Shown here in pieces: positions 41,340-50,353 of a DNA stretch of 64,000 nt (its first letter is position 1; each line of letters starts with the position of its first letter). The position numbers and the translations under genes were made by a program. The DNA comes from Arthrobacter roseus (GTDB lineage: Bacteria; Actinomycetota; Actinomycetes; Actinomycetales; Micrococcaceae): positions 2,480,001 through 2,544,000 of the forward strand of contig NZ_JAFBCU010000001.1 in NCBI RefSeq assembly GCF_016907875.1, given 5' to 3'. The notes beneath the pieces are model-generated. The model saw only the letters and a program-made list of their open reading frames with translations, was not told the origin of the DNA and made no database searches.

Positions 41340-43115
41340 TTACTTCTTGACGGACCATTCCCAGAAGTTCCACCAGACACCGGTCTGGTTAGGCATGTAC
41401 TTCACGCCTTCGATGCGATCGCTGTAAGCGTCCACGCCAACCGGCTGGAAGAGCGGCAGTCCGTACATGGAGTCCCAGAGAATCTTGTCGATCTGAATCT
41501 GTATCTCACTCTGCTTTTCAGGGTCAGTCTCGAGGATCAACTGATCTGAAAGCTTATCCACCTCCGCGTTGGAGAACCCGCTGTAGTTGCCACCACCGTC
41601 GGTGCTGAACAACTGTGGAACGCCGGTCACGCCGACGCCGGAGTTGATCCAACCGAAGAGAGCAGCATCATAGGTTCCCGTACCCAGCGCTGGGCCCCAG
41701 TCGGAACCGCCGAGACCGCCGTCAACAACCTTGAAGCCAGCCTTGGCCGCCGAAGCTGCCATCAGCGTGTAGGAATCTACGCGGTTGGGGTTGGCATTGC
41801 TGTACAAGATCTTGATTTCGGGGGTCTTACCATTGAGGAGCTTCTTGGCAGCCTCGATGTCGACCTCTTGGAAGTTCTCCGACCCGTTGACCTTGACGGC
41901 TTCCGCATACGCATCCTGTTCCGGCAGGAACAGCTGCGAGTCCAGCGGCGCACCCTCAGGGTTGAGCGGCTTGATAATGGCGTCGAAGATAGCCTGACGA
42001 GGAATCGTCAGCATGAATGCCTCACGCACGTCCTTGTCTTCGAACGGGCCTGTGAAGTTCAGGTCCACGTGATCATAGGAGAGCTGATTGCCCTTCTCGA
42101 CCGTGATGCCATCCAGCGCTTCCAGCTGCTCAATCGTGTCTGCGGACGCCTGCGGTGCGATGATGTCGACCTCGCCGTTGTCCAGAGCCTGAACCTGTGC
42201 CGGAGCTTCACCGATGTATTTGACCGTGATCTCATCGATCTTGGGCATGGGACCCCAGTCGTAGTCCTCATTACGAACCATGGTCATCGACTGTTCAGGG
42301 ACAATGTCCTTGACAACAAACGGACCACTGGAAAGGTAGAGGGAGGGATCACTCGGAAGCGCCTTCGTGTCAAAGCCGGTATTCCAGAATTCCGCGACCT
42401 TCTTCAGGTCGGGACGCTCCTGGGGCTTCTCTGGGTCGCCCTCAGGTGCCGACTGGAGGAGTTCAATGAGCGCATCCTCGTCAGCGAGACCACCCTGAGT
42501 GGCTACAACATGCGCGGGCATTCCAATGCCGAAGGAGATTTCCCAATCAGCGAAGGGCTTTTCGTAGACGAGCGTGATGGAACGGCCGTCCTCCCCGATT
42601 TCCGGGACGTCTGTCAGTCCGAGGCCTGAGGTATCACCTGCATAGTCGAAGTAGTTGGCGCCGGAGACGACTTCGCCTTCTTTGTCCGTTTTGGCATCGT
42701 TGAAGTGGCCGGACATGACAGCCCAGTTCAACATCAGGTCGCCAGCGTCGATGGCCTCACCATCGGACCACTTCACGCCCTCGTTGACGGTGTACTTGAC
42801 CGTCAGCGGATCCTCGGAGAGGACTTCATACTTACCGAACTTCTCGTTCTTGACGATTTCGAGATCGTTGCTGATGTAGTTGAAGTCCGAATGCGTTGCG
42901 TATTCGATCTTGCTGTTGATGTCGACATTGCCCTTGGCCGTGTCCGGGTTGAACGAGCTGAACGCGTTCACCTCAACTACGCGAACTTCACCGCCGCTCT
43001 CTTCACCGCCGCCATTGCCGCCGTCTTCTGTGCCTGTGTTTGCAGCACAAGCGCTCAGTGCGAGTGCAGCAACTGCTGCAACTCCCACTGCTTTGGAAGT
43101 ACGTCCGAAACGCAT
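41340..43115 (-). CDS. Peptide ABC transporter binding lipoprotein (system B)
   Basis: 591 aa family 5 binding protein. The lipoprotein signal ends in LSAC (Cys about residue 23), followed by a Gly/Glu-rich linker and the binding domain (NEGVKWSDGEAIDAGDLMLNW; DVREAFMLTIPRQAI). Its N-terminal 20 residues are nearly the same as in the system A paralogue. AGGAGG lies 6 nt before the ATG. It heads system B. The 235 bp upstream contain the promoter but no gene. Confidence 0.92.
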   Translation of the reverse strand: MRFGRTSKAVGVAAVAALALSACAANTGTEDGGNGGGEESGGEVRVVEVNAFSSFNPDTAKGNVDINSKIEYATHSDFNYISNDLEIVKNEKFGKYEVLSEDPLTVKYTVNEGVKWSDGEAIDAGDLMLNWAVMSGHFNDAKTDKEGEVVSGANYFDYAGDTSGLGLTDVPEIGEDGRSITLVYEKPFADWEISFGIGMPAHVVATQGGLADEDALIELLQSAPEGDPEKPQERPDLKKVAEFWNTGFDTKALPSDPSLYLSSGPFVVKDIVPEQSMTMVRNEDYDWGPMPKIDEITVKYIGEAPAQVQALDNGEVDIIAPQASADTIEQLEALDGITVEKGNQLSYDHVDLNFTGPFEDKDVREAFMLTIPRQAIFDAIIKPLNPEGAPLDSQLFLPEQDAYAEAVKVNGSENFQEVDIEAAKKLLNGKTPEIKILYSNANPNRVDSYTLMAASAAKAGFKVVDGGLGGSDWGPALGTGTYDAALFGWINSGVGVTGVPQLFSTDGGGNYSGFSNAEVDKLSDQLILETDPEKQSEIQIQIDKILWDSMYGLPLFQPVGVDAYSDRIEGVKYMPNQTGVWWNFWEWSVKK

Positions 43116-43350
43116 TCCGCCTCCTATTTATTCGTGTAGTGATAATTCCGGACGATCTGGCCAGGAACCGACCGCCATGGATAGTGGCGTGTCTCACATG
43201 CCTAGAAGCCTAAGTGGTGTTCGTCACTTTGGGGTACTTAAAGCGGGTCTAAAACACGGTTGTTATCGAGATGAAACCTACCGACTCCGGTCCTGCTGCA
43301 GAATCTAGGCTTCCCTAGCGTTAAGCCTGCTGACGTTTACGTGCGACGAT

Positions 43351-44160
43351 ATGCGGGACACAGAGCCTGCATGCGACTCAAGATTGGTGGCTGAGAAACT
43401 TAAAGTGAACTCCTGTGTATCGCCCATACACTCTCCACCGCTAGGAAGTACCGCTATTTTGCGGCAGCGATGGAGTGAAGTGACGTTTCTGCACTGGAAC
43501 GTCGATCCGAGTATCGTCGAGCCGCACATGCCACCGGGTTGCTCTCCCGACGTGATCAACGGGAGCACATGGGTGGGGCTCATAGCATTTCAGATGTCTA
43601 AGAGTTCCTTCTTTGGCAGCCCAAGCATCCCGTGGCTCGGCAACTTCCCTGAGGTCAACGTTCGCCTCTATTCGATTGACGAACACGGTCATCGAGGGGT
43701 TGTTTTCCTCAGTTTAGAGGCGTCACATCTTATCCCTGTGCTTGTTGCGCGAGCGGCATTCGGCCTGAAATATCAGTGGGCTTCGATGAAGCTGGCACAA
43801 CGGGATGGCAAAGTCGCCTACCGAACCAGGCGCCATGGTCAGCCCGACGCAGCTTCCCACTTCATCGTGCGCCCAAGCCAAGATTCAGCAGCAAATGCTG
43901 CGGTCAGGGTCGATCCGATTTCAACGTTCTTGACCGCGCGCTGGGGTTTTCACGAGAATCACCTCGGTCACACAATCTACTGCCGCAACTATCACGATCC
44001 CTGGCCGCTCCAGCATGCTGAGCTGGTGTATCTGGATGATGGGCTGCTAGCTGCAGCGGGGTTTGAAGGACTGACCGACCGGGCCCCCGACTCAGTGCTG
44101 TACGCTCCAGAAGTCACGACCGTTTTCGCAGCCCCGCAGCGGCATAATCGCCTCCACTGA
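43351..44160 (+). CDS. YqjF/DUF2071 family protein
   Basis: 269 aa from ATG 43351, or 251 aa from GTG 43405; neither start has a strong ribosome site. The family core is clear: LRQRWSEVTFLHWNVDPSIVEPHMPPG near the start, then WVGLIAFQM, PEVNVRLYS and GVVFLSLEAS. The fold is related to acetoacetate decarboxylase, but no function is established to my knowledge. It is a single gene convergent with ychF (14 nt gap). Confidence 0.8.
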   Translation: MRDTEPACDSRLVAEKLKVNSCVSPIHSPPLGSTAILRQRWSEVTFLHWNVDPSIVEPHMPPGCSPDVINGSTWVGLIAFQMSKSSFFGSPSIPWLGNFPEVNVRLYSIDEHGHRGVVFLSLEASHLIPVLVARAAFGLKYQWASMKLAQRDGKVAYRTRRHGQPDAASHFIVRPSQDSAANAAVRVDPISTFLTARWGFHENHLGHTIYCRNYHDPWPLQHAELVYLDDGLLAAAGFEGLTDRAPDSVLYAPEVTTVFAAPQRHNRLH

Positions 44161-44174
44161 TCCCAGCTGAGGCT

Positions 44175-45260
44175 CTACACGTTAAAGCGGAACTCCACCA
44201 CGTCGCCGTCGACCATGACATACTCTTTGCCTTCAATACGGACCTTGCCTCGGGACTTGGCTGTAGCCATTGAGCCGGCCTCCATGAGGTCATCGAAGGA
44301 CACTACCTCTGCCTTGATGAAGCCGCGCTGGAAATCCGAGTGGATGACCCCAGCGGCCTGCGGGGCTGTGTCTCCGCGGTGGATCGTCCAGGCGCGAGTT
44401 TCTTTGGGCCCGGCCGTCAAGTAGGTCTGCAAGCCGAGAGTGTGGAAGCCAACCCGCGCCAACTGGTCCAGGCCAGACTCGTCCTGCCCGTTCATTTCGA
44501 GCATTTCGCGGGCTTCTTCCTCGTCCAGCTCAACGAGGTCCGATTCCAGCTTCGCGTCTAGGAAGATGCAGTCGGCGGGCGCAACGAGCTCGCGCAGTTC
44601 CTCCTGTTTTTCGGTACTGCCCAGAATTCCTTCGTCGGCGTTGAAAACAAAGATGAACGGCTTGGCCGTCAGCAGGCCGAGCTCCTTCAGGTGCTCCATC
44701 TCGAGTTTGTCGCTCTTGATGGACGAATAGACCGTGTCTCCGCGTTCAAGCACGGCGAGAGCGGCCTGAAGTGCCGTGAGTTCCGAGGCGTCACGCTTCT
44801 TGATCTTCACTTCTTTTTCGATGCGCGGAATCGCCTTTTCCAGAGTCTGGAGATCGGCGAGGATCAGCTCGGTATTAATGGTCTCCATGTCTGATCCCGG
44901 ATCCACTTTGCCGTCGACGTGGATGACGTCGGGATCGTCAAAGACACGGACCACCTGGACAATCGCCTCTGCTTCACGGATGTTCGCTAGGAACTGGTTC
45001 CCGAGCCCCTCACCCTCTGAGGCGCCACGGACGATCCCGGCAATGTCGACAAACGAGACCGTCGCCGGCAGGATGCGCTGGGAACTGAATACCTCGGCCA
45101 GCCGTGCCAGACGAGGATCGGGCAGACTGACGACCCCGATATTGGGCTCAATGGTGGCAAACGGGTAGTTTGCTGCCAGAACCTGGTTGCGCGTCAGCGC
45201 GTTGAACAGAGTTGATTTGCCGACGTTGGGCAGTCCGACGATGCCTATAGTAAGAGCCAC
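44175..45260 (-). CDS. ychF: Redox-regulated ATPase YchF
   Basis: 361 aa OBG-family P-loop protein. G1 is GLPNVGKST and G3 is DIAGIVRGASEGEGLGNQFL. The G4 position reads FNADE, the NxxE form that gives YchF preference for ATP over GTP. A coiled-coil insert (about 120-200) and the C-terminal TGS domain (GVIHSDFQRGFIKAEVVSFDDL) are complete. I place the start at GTG 45260, since MALTIGIVGLPN is the family N-terminus; TAGGAT lies 8 nt upstream, close to the leaderless spacing. It binds ribosomes and has roles in stress response. Confidence 0.95.
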   Translation of the reverse strand: MALTIGIVGLPNVGKSTLFNALTRNQVLAANYPFATIEPNIGVVSLPDPRLARLAEVFSSQRILPATVSFVDIAGIVRGASEGEGLGNQFLANIREAEAIVQVVRVFDDPDVIHVDGKVDPGSDMETINTELILADLQTLEKAIPRIEKEVKIKKRDASELTALQAALAVLERGDTVYSSIKSDKLEMEHLKELGLLTAKPFIFVFNADEGILGSTEKQEELRELVAPADCIFLDAKLESDLVELDEEEAREMLEMNGQDESGLDQLARVGFHTLGLQTYLTAGPKETRAWTIHRGDTAPQAAGVIHSDFQRGFIKAEVVSFDDLMEAGSMATAKSRGKVRIEGKEYVMVDGDVVEFRFNV

Positions 45261-45322
45261 GGTCCACCATCCTACCGAACGCCACGTCCTAAATGTCACC
45301 GCCGCATGTCAGGCTTGCCAGC

Positions 45323-46522
45323 ATGAACGCATTTACTGTTGTCTTGGCAATCCTGACCTGTCTTGCCGGTGCTGCCATTGGCCTTGCCGTGGCCGCCTGG
45401 TTTGCTGGACGGCGCATCCGACCGCTGGAATCGGAAGCCGACGACGCCGTCTCCCGGCTTTCCGAGGTCCGCCAGCAACTTGCGGCGTCGGAGGCGGAGA
45501 ATCGTTTGCTCAAAGAGCACAATCACCGCCTGACGAGACAGGGCGACGAATCTGGCTCGGTGCTGAAAGCGCTGGCACCCGTGGCAGAAAAGCTTGGACA
45601 CGTGCAACAGCAGGTCTCTGTGTTGGAACGGGACCGAGTGGAACAGTTTGGGCACCTTACGGAGGCCCTCCGACTGTCACGTCGCACGGACGAGCAGCTG
45701 CTGACCACTACGCAGTCGTTGTCAGCAGCCCTAAGGAACAACGCGGTTCGGGGCACGTGGGGGGAAGCACAGCTGCGGCGCGTGGTTGAGACCTGCGGCA
45801 TGCTCAACCGAGTCGACTTTGCGGAGCAGGTAACCCTGACAGAACATGACGGCGGACGTCCGGACATGGTTATCAATCTGCCCGGATCCAAGTGCATGGT
45901 CCTAGACGCTAAGGTACCGCTTTCAGCCTACCTCCGCGCTGGTGAAGCATCCGTGAATGGCACCGAGAAGGAAGCACGGGAGCAAGCTGCCCTACTGAAA
46001 GAACACGCCAAAGCCGTCCGGGCACACGTTGACGCGCTGGCAGCACGCAAATACTGGGAAGGTGCGCCAAACTCTCCTGAACTCGTTGTCTGTTTCATCC
46101 CAGCGGAATCATTCCTATCGGCTGCGCTCCAGGCAGACCCGGGTCTGCTGGACTATGCGTTCACCAAAAATGTTGCTCTGGCTTCACCGGTGACGCTACT
46201 GGCAGTGTTGAAGGCAGTCGCGTTCAGTTGGCGTCAGGATGTCCTCACAGAAAACGCGAAGGAGCTCTTTGACCTCTCAACGCAGCTCTACAACCGTCTA
46301 GGGACCATGGGCGACCATGTGTCGAAACTCGGCAATTCACTCAAGTCCTCGGTGGAGAAATACAACGCGTTCGTGGGAACGCTGGAGTCCCGAGTGATGC
46401 CCACGGCCAGGAAGATCAACGAGCTCGATCCCACCGGTTTGCGAGAAACTGTGGCACCCGCGGCCTTGGAGACCACTCCCCGACTGCTCAGCTCACCCGA
46501 ACTGATCGATGGAGCATCCTAG
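45323..46522 (+). CDS. rmuC: DNA recombination protein RmuC
   Basis: 399 aa. An N-terminal membrane helix (FTVVLAILTCLAGAAIGLAVAAWF) is followed by a coiled coil (about 35-110) and the RmuC nuclease-like domain (NNAVRGTWGEAQLRRVVETCGM; LDAKVPLSAY). It limits inversions at repeats in E. coli. ATG 45293 is 10 codons upstream in frame; I prefer 45323 because a membrane helix starts there and CAGGCT lies 7 nt before it, a weak leaderless box. Its TAG stop overlaps the convergent gene's stop through CTAG. Confidence 0.9.
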   Translation: MNAFTVVLAILTCLAGAAIGLAVAAWFAGRRIRPLESEADDAVSRLSEVRQQLAASEAENRLLKEHNHRLTRQGDESGSVLKALAPVAEKLGHVQQQVSVLERDRVEQFGHLTEALRLSRRTDEQLLTTTQSLSAALRNNAVRGTWGEAQLRRVVETCGMLNRVDFAEQVTLTEHDGGRPDMVINLPGSKCMVLDAKVPLSAYLRAGEASVNGTEKEAREQAALLKEHAKAVRAHVDALAARKYWEGAPNSPELVVCFIPAESFLSAALQADPGLLDYAFTKNVALASPVTLLAVLKAVAFSWRQDVLTENAKELFDLSTQLYNRLGTMGDHVSKLGNSLKSSVEKYNAFVGTLESRVMPTARKINELDPTGLRETVAPAALETTPRLLSSPELIDGAS

Positions 46523-47391
46523 GCCGTCCCGTCGCGACGGGTAGCAGCCCGAACGAGAATCCCGATCACGAAGACCGCAGTGCCGCCGGCCGCGAGAAAC
46601 ACAGACCAGGCCGAGAAGTCGTCCGCCGCCCGCGCCAGCAAGGAATCACGAAACAGGCGGGCAATCTCCGCGCCATCACTCTGGTCCGGTACAAAGGCTC
46701 GATAGTTCTCCATCAGCAGCCATAGCGCTGCTCCCCCGACCGCCACTCCGAGGCCCATAAGCGACAGTGTTGTTGAACGAACCCGTGCCACCAGGAGAGC
46801 TGCGATGGCGAAAACTCCCGCCACGACAGCGATGGGCAGCCCTACAGACGCCACGCGTTCAAGGCGTTGGACGAGTTCTTGTTCAGCGCCCGTACCGACT
46901 TCCACAGGCACCGCTCCCGGCGCATCAACATCGGCCCCGATGGTCTCTGAGAAGCTGCTCACGGCGAGAGACACAATGGGCCCAATATCCAGGGTCAACC
47001 CGTCATCGGTCGCTGTGCCTTCAGCGCCGCCATCTTGCCCGGACTCCGCAACCGAGGACTGATCGCCAAATATCATCTGATGGGAGCGTCGCAGCGACTC
47101 ATCCCATGCCTCTGGGTAATCAGGAAGTGTTGATACCGACTGAACAGTTTCTGCGATAACCGGTTTCACCAGAGCATTGAGTTCGGGTGGCAGCCCCGTT
47201 TGGGTGCTCAGATGCTCACTGAGTGCCTCTGCCAGGGAGGACTGAAAATCCTGGTCCTCCCCCAATGGCCCTGCAAGTTCGACGAAGCCCTGTTCTGAAA
47301 CGACCTGTTGATCCATCCAGGCAGCGGTCACCGCAATGGGCGTGAGCACTATGGCAATAATGGCGAAAAGCGCAGATAACAGGGTTCGCAT
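46519..47391 (-). CDS. Conserved membrane protein, DUF-type, function unknown
   Basis: 290 aa. An N-terminal helix (LLSALFAIIAIVLTPIAVTAAW) is followed by an extracellular domain of about 160 residues (residues 25-190, with VVSEQGFVELAGPL, ALSEHLSTQTGLP) and then three more helices near 195-285. The layout, a short tail plus an outer loop with paired 'FVE' and 'GLP' elements, is seen in other actinobacterial membrane proteins without assigned function. AAAGGATCCCC precedes ATG 47391; longer frames to 47712 lack such a site. It is divergent from xseA. Confidence 0.7.
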   Translation of the reverse strand: MRTLLSALFAIIAIVLTPIAVTAAWMDQQVVSEQGFVELAGPLGEDQDFQSSLAEALSEHLSTQTGLPPELNALVKPVIAETVQSVSTLPDYPEAWDESLRRSHQMIFGDQSSVAESGQDGGAEGTATDDGLTLDIGPIVSLAVSSFSETIGADVDAPGAVPVEVGTGAEQELVQRLERVASVGLPIAVVAGVFAIAALLVARVRSTTLSLMGLGVAVGGAALWLLMENYRAFVPDQSDGAEIARLFRDSLLARAADDFSAWSVFLAAGGTAVFVIGILVRAATRRDGTA

Positions 47392-47512
47392 GGGGATCCT
47401 TTGCGTTGACTTCTCCTGCACAGTACACGGTCCCGGTGGGCATTTTGGGGGTGGAAGCTGATAGACATAAACCTGACATTGAACTCCCACGGACACCAGG
47501 TGAAGAATCAGT

Positions 47513-48781
47513 ATGGATCCATCACAGACGCCCGAACCAACGGACACGGCGGGGAACGCCCAACCGCAGACCCTTGCGGCTACTGCTGCGGAAACAACGC
47601 CGGAGAATCCATGGCCTCTGCACCTACTCTCCGACAAGCTGAAGGCACACATTGAACGTGCACCGGCGGCCTGGGTCGAGGGCCAGATCATTGAATTCAA
47701 CCGTCGTGCCAATGTCAGTTTTATTACCCTCCGGGATACGGATGCGGAGGTGTCCCTGCCGCTGACCGTCTGGCGGGCCGCGCTGGACCGTCTGGATGCA
47801 CCGCTCGAGCAGGGCAGCCGGGTCGTCGCTCACCTCAAGGCCGACTTCTGGGTGAAAACCGGCCGTCTTTCGATGCAGACACGGGACATCCGCCCAGTAG
47901 GGTTGGGAGACCTCCTGGCGCGGCTAGAACGGCTCAGGCAGGCACTGGCCGCTGAAGGACTCTTCGCTAAGCACCGGAAACTTGTACTGCCACTACTTCC
48001 CCAACGCATCGGCCTTATCACTGGCCGCGGGTCAGACGCCATGAAGGACGTGCTGCGCAACGCGACCCTGCGTTGGCCCTCAGTTGAGTTCGAGGTCCGA
48101 GAAGTAGCTGTACAGGGTGTTCATGCCGTGCGTCAGGTCATGGATGCGCTTCAAGAACTGGACGGCCATCCGGACGTCGATGTCATCATTATCGCCCGCG
48201 GCGGAGGCTCCATGGAGGATCTTCTACCGTTCAGCAACGAAGATCTGATCCGGGCTGTTTCCGCGGCCACCACACCCGTGGTCAGCGCCATCGGTCACGA
48301 AGCTGACCGCCCGCTGCTCGACGACGTCGCGGACCTACGAGCTTCCACACCTACTGATGCTGCTAAACGGACCGTTCCGGATGTTGCGGAGGAACTCCAA
48401 CGGGTCCATCAGGCGCAGGAACAGCTTGACCGCTGCATCGACCGCTTGCTAGCCAGAGAGAGTGAACGCCTTGCCGCGGTGCATAGCCGGCCAGCGCTGG
48501 CAAACCCCGAGGGCATGATCCAGGTGCGTCACGAGGACGTTTCCCGATGGTCCGACCGGGCGCACCACTCCGTTGCCACAGCTGTGACCCGCGATCTGGA
48601 CCGGATCAACCACTTCAGGACGCAGGTAAGATCGCTTTCGCCCCAGAACACCTTGGACCGGGGATATGCCGTGGTGCAGTTGAAGGACGGCAGCGTAGTC
48701 CGCTCCCCCGAGGAAGTGGGCGCATCAGCTGCACTAAGGATCAGGCTGGCCCGCGGAGAATTGCAGGCAACATCATCATGA
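47513..48781 (+). CDS. xseA: Exodeoxyribonuclease VII large subunit
   Basis: 422 aa. After about 40 extra residues comes the OB-fold (WVEGQIIEFNRRANVSFITLRD). The catalytic domain includes GLITGRGSDAMKDV and the signature IIIARGGGSMEDLLPFSNE; a C-terminal coiled coil binds the small subunit. With XseB it degrades single-stranded DNA into oligonucleotides. AGGTGAAG lies before the ATG. The stop overlaps an ATG (ATGA at 48778) in the xseB frame. Confidence 0.95.
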   Translation: MDPSQTPEPTDTAGNAQPQTLAATAAETTPENPWPLHLLSDKLKAHIERAPAAWVEGQIIEFNRRANVSFITLRDTDAEVSLPLTVWRAALDRLDAPLEQGSRVVAHLKADFWVKTGRLSMQTRDIRPVGLGDLLARLERLRQALAAEGLFAKHRKLVLPLLPQRIGLITGRGSDAMKDVLRNATLRWPSVEFEVREVAVQGVHAVRQVMDALQELDGHPDVDVIIIARGGGSMEDLLPFSNEDLIRAVSAATTPVVSAIGHEADRPLLDDVADLRASTPTDAAKRTVPDVAEELQRVHQAQEQLDRCIDRLLARESERLAAVHSRPALANPEGMIQVRHEDVSRWSDRAHHSVATAVTRDLDRINHFRTQVRSLSPQNTLDRGYAVVQLKDGSVVRSPEEVGASAALRIRLARGELQATSS

Positions 48782-48813
48782 CGAGAAACCACTTAACGGG
48801 GTCGGGAGAAACT

Positions 48814-49056
48814 ATGAACGAGACAGCATCAACCGAGGACGCATCCAACCCGGATATTGCCGGTATGTCCTATGAGCAAGCGCGAGAAGAGCTGGTAGCC
48901 GTCGTTGGGAAGCTCGAGACAGGCGGCGCAAGCCTTGAAGATTCGCTGTCGCTCTGGGAACGTGGTGAAGCCCTCGCCGCGCGTTGTGAGTCCTGGCTCG
49001 AGGGAGCCCGCACGCGCCTAGATGCCGCCCGCGCACGGAAGGACAGCAACGAGTAG
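48814..49056 (+). CDS. xseB: Exodeoxyribonuclease VII small subunit
   Basis: 80 aa from ATG 48814, which has GGGAGA 5 nt upstream. The in-frame ATG at 48778 overlaps the xseA stop and would give 92 aa. Both starts are possible, and the overlap suggests coupling either way. The family core is MSYEQAREELVAVVGKLETGGASLEDSLSLWERGEAL, two helices that wrap the large subunit. The stop lies 1 nt from the convergent alaT stop. Confidence 0.92.
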   Translation: MNETASTEDASNPDIAGMSYEQAREELVAVVGKLETGGASLEDSLSLWERGEALAARCESWLEGARTRLDAARARKDSNE

Positions 49057-49057
49057 G

Positions 49058-50278
49058 CTACTGCGGTTTGTAGGCTGCCAAGAACACGGCCAACCGGGAC
49101 ACGGCTGACTCGATCACCTCTACCGATGGCAGCGTCACCATCCGGAAGTGATCAGGACGGATCCAGTTGAACGCCGTTCCGTGCGAGATCAGTATTTTCT
49201 GTTGCTTGAGCAGATCCAGCGCAAAAAGTTCGTCGTTCTTGATCGGATACACCTCAGGGTCAAGACGCGGAAAGAGATAGAGGGCGCCCTGCGCTTGCTC
49301 ACAGCTCACGCCGGGAATGGCATTCAGCATCTCGTGGGCCCTGTCCCGTTGCGCCTTGAGCCGGCCGCCAGGCAGGATCAGATCCTCGATGCTCTGATGA
49401 CCGCCGAGCGCTGTTTGGATAGCGTGCTGGGCTGGGACGTTGGCGCACATGCGCATATTGGCCAACAGGTTGATGCCCTTGATGTAATCCTCGGCGTCAC
49501 TTTTAGGGCCCGAGATAGCCATCCAACCGCTGCGGTAGCCCGCAATTCGATAGGCCTTGGACAGACCGCTGAACGTCAGGCACAGCACGTCATTTCCTGT
49601 CAGAGCGGCCGCATGAATGTGAACGGCGTCCTCGTAAAGAATCTTCTCGTAGATCTCATCGGCGAAAACTATGAGTCCATGTTTCCGTGCGAGGTCAACG
49701 ATCCTGCGAATCACTGATTCTGGATAGACAGCGCCCGTGGGATTGTTGGGATTGATCAAGACAATGCCCTTGGTGTTGGGCGTGATCTTCGATTCGATGT
49801 CCTCGACGTCAGGCCACCAATGCTGTTCTTCATCGCACAGATAATGGACGGCTGTTCCTCCGGCCAGGCTCACCGATGCTGTCCACAAGGGGTAATCAGG
49901 GGTGGGTACCAAAATCTCGTCGCCGTCGTTCAGCAAGGCCTGCAGGGACAGCGTGATGAGTTCACTGACGCCATTGCCGAGGTAAACGTCGTCGACGTCG
50001 TAGTTCAGCAAGCCGCGGCTCTGGTAGTACTGAACCACGGCGGTACGCGCGGAATAGATTCCCCGCGAATCGCTGTAGCCCTGAGCATTGGGAAGATTCC
50101 GGATCATGTCCACCAGGATCGAATCCGGTGCATCGAATCCAAACGGCGCGGGGTTGCCAATGTTGAGCTTGAGGATGCGGTGGCCCTCTGCTTCCATCCG
50201 CTGCGCCTGCTCCAGGACAGGGCCCCTGATGTCGTAGAGGACGTTACGAAGCTTGTTTGACTGTGTGAACTCTGGCAT
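49058..50278 (-). CDS. alaT: Alanine-type aminotransferase AlaT
   Basis: 406 aa fold-type I PLP enzyme of the AlaT group, expected to make alanine from pyruvate and glutamate. Signatures are LKLNIGNPAPFGFDAP, INPNNPTGAVY and the PLP-lysine segment FSGLSKAYRIAGYRSGW. The length is typical. The ATG at 50278 is preceded by CTGGATAA, which could serve as ribosome site or as part of a near-leaderless promoter (CATGCT plus 6 nt). It is convergent with xseB. Confidence 0.9.
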   Translation of the reverse strand: MPEFTQSNKLRNVLYDIRGPVLEQAQRMEAEGHRILKLNIGNPAPFGFDAPDSILVDMIRNLPNAQGYSDSRGIYSARTAVVQYYQSRGLLNYDVDDVYLGNGVSELITLSLQALLNDGDEILVPTPDYPLWTASVSLAGGTAVHYLCDEEQHWWPDVEDIESKITPNTKGIVLINPNNPTGAVYPESVIRRIVDLARKHGLIVFADEIYEKILYEDAVHIHAAALTGNDVLCLTFSGLSKAYRIAGYRSGWMAISGPKSDAEDYIKGINLLANMRMCANVPAQHAIQTALGGHQSIEDLILPGGRLKAQRDRAHEMLNAIPGVSCEQAQGALYLFPRLDPEVYPIKNDELFALDLLKQQKILISHGTAFNWIRPDHFRMVTLPSVEVIESAVSRLAVFLAAYKPQ

Positions 50279-50353
50279 TTATCCAGCATGCCACAGCCAG
50301 AAACAGGCACCCGCGAAATGACGGATGCCTGTTCCCAATATATCGCCGATGAT

